Of a stretch of 5,640 nt of DNA, positions 4,787 through 5,640 are shown in pieces. This stretch comes from Pseudomonadota bacterium (GTDB lineage: Bacteria; Pseudomonadota; Gammaproteobacteria; Xanthomonadales; Xanthomonadaceae). Location of the stretch: NCBI GenBank assembly GCA_023393895.1, contig JAEXBT010000096.1, positions 1 to 5,640 on the forward strand, given 5' to 3'. The stretch's first letter is position 1; each line of letters opens with the position of its first letter. The notes under the pieces are model-generated. The model was not told the origin of the DNA. It worked only from the letters and a program-made list of their open reading frames with translations, and ran no database searches. Made by a program: the position numbers and the translations under genes.

Positions 4787-5640
4787 ACGCTGTGGTCAAC
4801 GCAAGCGGCCTGCGCAAGGCCTACAAGAACACGCTGGCGCTCGACGGCGCGCGCTTCAGCATCCCGGCCGGACGCATCGTCGGGCTGATCGGCCCCAACG
4901 GCGCCGGCAAGACCACGGCGCTCAAGGCCATCCTCGGCCTGATCCCGTTCGAGGGCGAGTTGTCGGTCCTGGGCAAGGACCCGCGCAAGGAACGCGATGC
5001 GCTGATGAACGACATCTGCTTCATCGCCGACGTCGCGGTCCTGCCGCGCTGGATCCGCGTCCGCGAGGTGGCCGCGTTCGTCGAAGGCGTGCATCCGCGC
5101 TTCTCGCGTGAACGTTTCGAGCGCTTCATCGCCGGCACCCAGCTGAAGCCCGCGATGAAGGTCAAGGAAATGTCCAAGGGCATGATCGTGCAGCTGCACC
5201 TGGCCCTGGTGATGGCGATCGACGCGCGCCTGCTGGTGCTGGACGAGCCCACGCTCGGCCTCGACATCCTCTATCGCAAGCAGTTCTACCAGCGCCTGCT
5301 GGAGGACTATTTCGACGAGGAGAAGACGATCCTGATCACCACCCATCAGGTCGAGGAAGTCGAGCACATCCTCACCGACGTGATGTTCATCCGCGACGGC
5401 AAGGTGGTACTGGATGCGCCGATGGAGGCTGTCGGCGAACGCTACGTCGAAGTGCTGGTCGATGCCGACAAGCTGGACGCCGCGCGCGCGCTCAAGCCGC
5501 TCGACGAGCGCGCCCTCGCCTTCGGCAAGACCGTGATGCTGTTCGACGGCGTGCCGCAGCCGCAACTGCGCGAACTGGGCGAAACCCGCATCCCGGGCCT
5601 GGCCGACCTGTTCGTCGCCACCATGAAGGGGACCTACGCA
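4783..5640 (+). CDS. ABC transporter ATP-binding protein (3' end cut by window)
   Basis: The first 286 residues of a nucleotide-binding subunit are present; the frame is open at the window end and, by family length, probably lacks only a short tail. Walker A is GPNGAGKTT (37-45), Walker B LLVLDEPT (150-157) with catalytic Glu155, D-loop GLD (159-161), and H-loop His188 (TTHQVEE). The Q-loop glutamine position reads Asp83 (CFIADVAVLPRW), and the signature is MSKGM (130-134) instead of LSGGQ, a variant seen in ABC-2/YtrB-type exporters. After the ATPase core, residues about 220-286 form a C-terminal accessory region. The ATG at 4783 overlaps the gntR stop (ATGA). The protein should work at the inner face of the cytoplasmic membrane with an ABC-2 permease, likely encoded just downstream. 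The substrate cannot be read from the sequence; envelope-active antibiotics or peptides are a guess from the YtrA association. Confidence 0.93.
   Translation, partial: MNAVVNASGLRKAYKNTLALDGARFSIPAGRIVGLIGPNGAGKTTALKAILGLIPFEGELSVLGKDPRKERDALMNDICFIADVAVLPRWIRVREVAAFVEGVHPRFSRERFERFIAGTQLKPAMKVKEMSKGMIVQLHLALVMAIDARLLVLDEPTLGLDILYRKQFYQRLLEDYFDEEKTILITTHQVEEVEHILTDVMFIRDGKVVLDAPMEAVGERYVEVLVDADKLDAARALKPLDERALAFGKTVMLFDGVPQPQLRELGETRIPGLADLFVATMKGTYA

Noticed and set aside
4450..5565. Open frame of 371 codons on the minus strand
   Set aside because: It is antisense to both gntR and the ABC ATPase gene and spans their junction. The translation is low-complexity (His, Asp, Arg, Leu) with no recognisable domain.

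Overview
The window is dense, GC-rich chromosomal DNA (roughly two thirds G+C by eye) from a gammaproteobacterium, most likely of the Xanthomonadaceae (Xanthomonas, Stenotrophomonas, Lysobacter, Luteimonas or Pseudoxanthomonas type). The grounds are gene content and order (tandem FKBP isomerases, UDP-glucose dehydrogenase, SlyX, a DUF2058/YaiL protein, and a YtrA-type GntR regulator with an ABC ATPase), strong GC bias at third codon positions, and a GTAG-headed REP hairpin of the kind known from Stenotrophomonas and its relatives. The genus cannot be fixed from the sequence alone.

Left part, minus strand, read from 4075 down to 33. A secreted FKBP-type prolyl isomerase with a duplicated N-terminal dimerisation domain comes first. 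A second, lipoprotein FKBP isomerase follows, then a strong terminator-like hairpin sitting directly in front of the ribosome binding site of UDP-glucose 6-dehydrogenase (ugd). The ugd stop overlaps the slyX start (ATGA), and slyX is followed after 10 bases by a DUF2058 protein. The stop codon of that last gene is the TAG of a GTAG-headed REP hairpin at the left edge. The isomerases fold proteins in the envelope, and ugd makes UDP-glucuronate for acidic surface polysaccharide. The roles of SlyX and the DUF2058 protein are poorly known.

Right part, plus strand, from about 4178 to the window end. A clear sigma70-type promoter with a 24-bp palindrome over its -10 box drives a three-gene, translationally coupled unit. 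It encodes an undescribed 57-residue small protein with a hydrophobic or signal segment, a YtrA-subfamily GntR repressor, and an ABC exporter ATPase cut by the window edge. Both gene junctions are ATGA overlaps. The natural reading is an autoregulated stress- or drug-responsive ABC transporter operon, with the palindrome as the repressor's own operator. Permease genes are expected just beyond 5640.

The most unusual items are the ungapped internal duplication of the FKBP_N domain, the small leader-like ORF coupled to the repressor gene, the palindromic operator candidate, and the REP element that supplies a stop codon. No CRISPR array, rRNA or tRNA gene, insertion sequence or prophage signal was seen.
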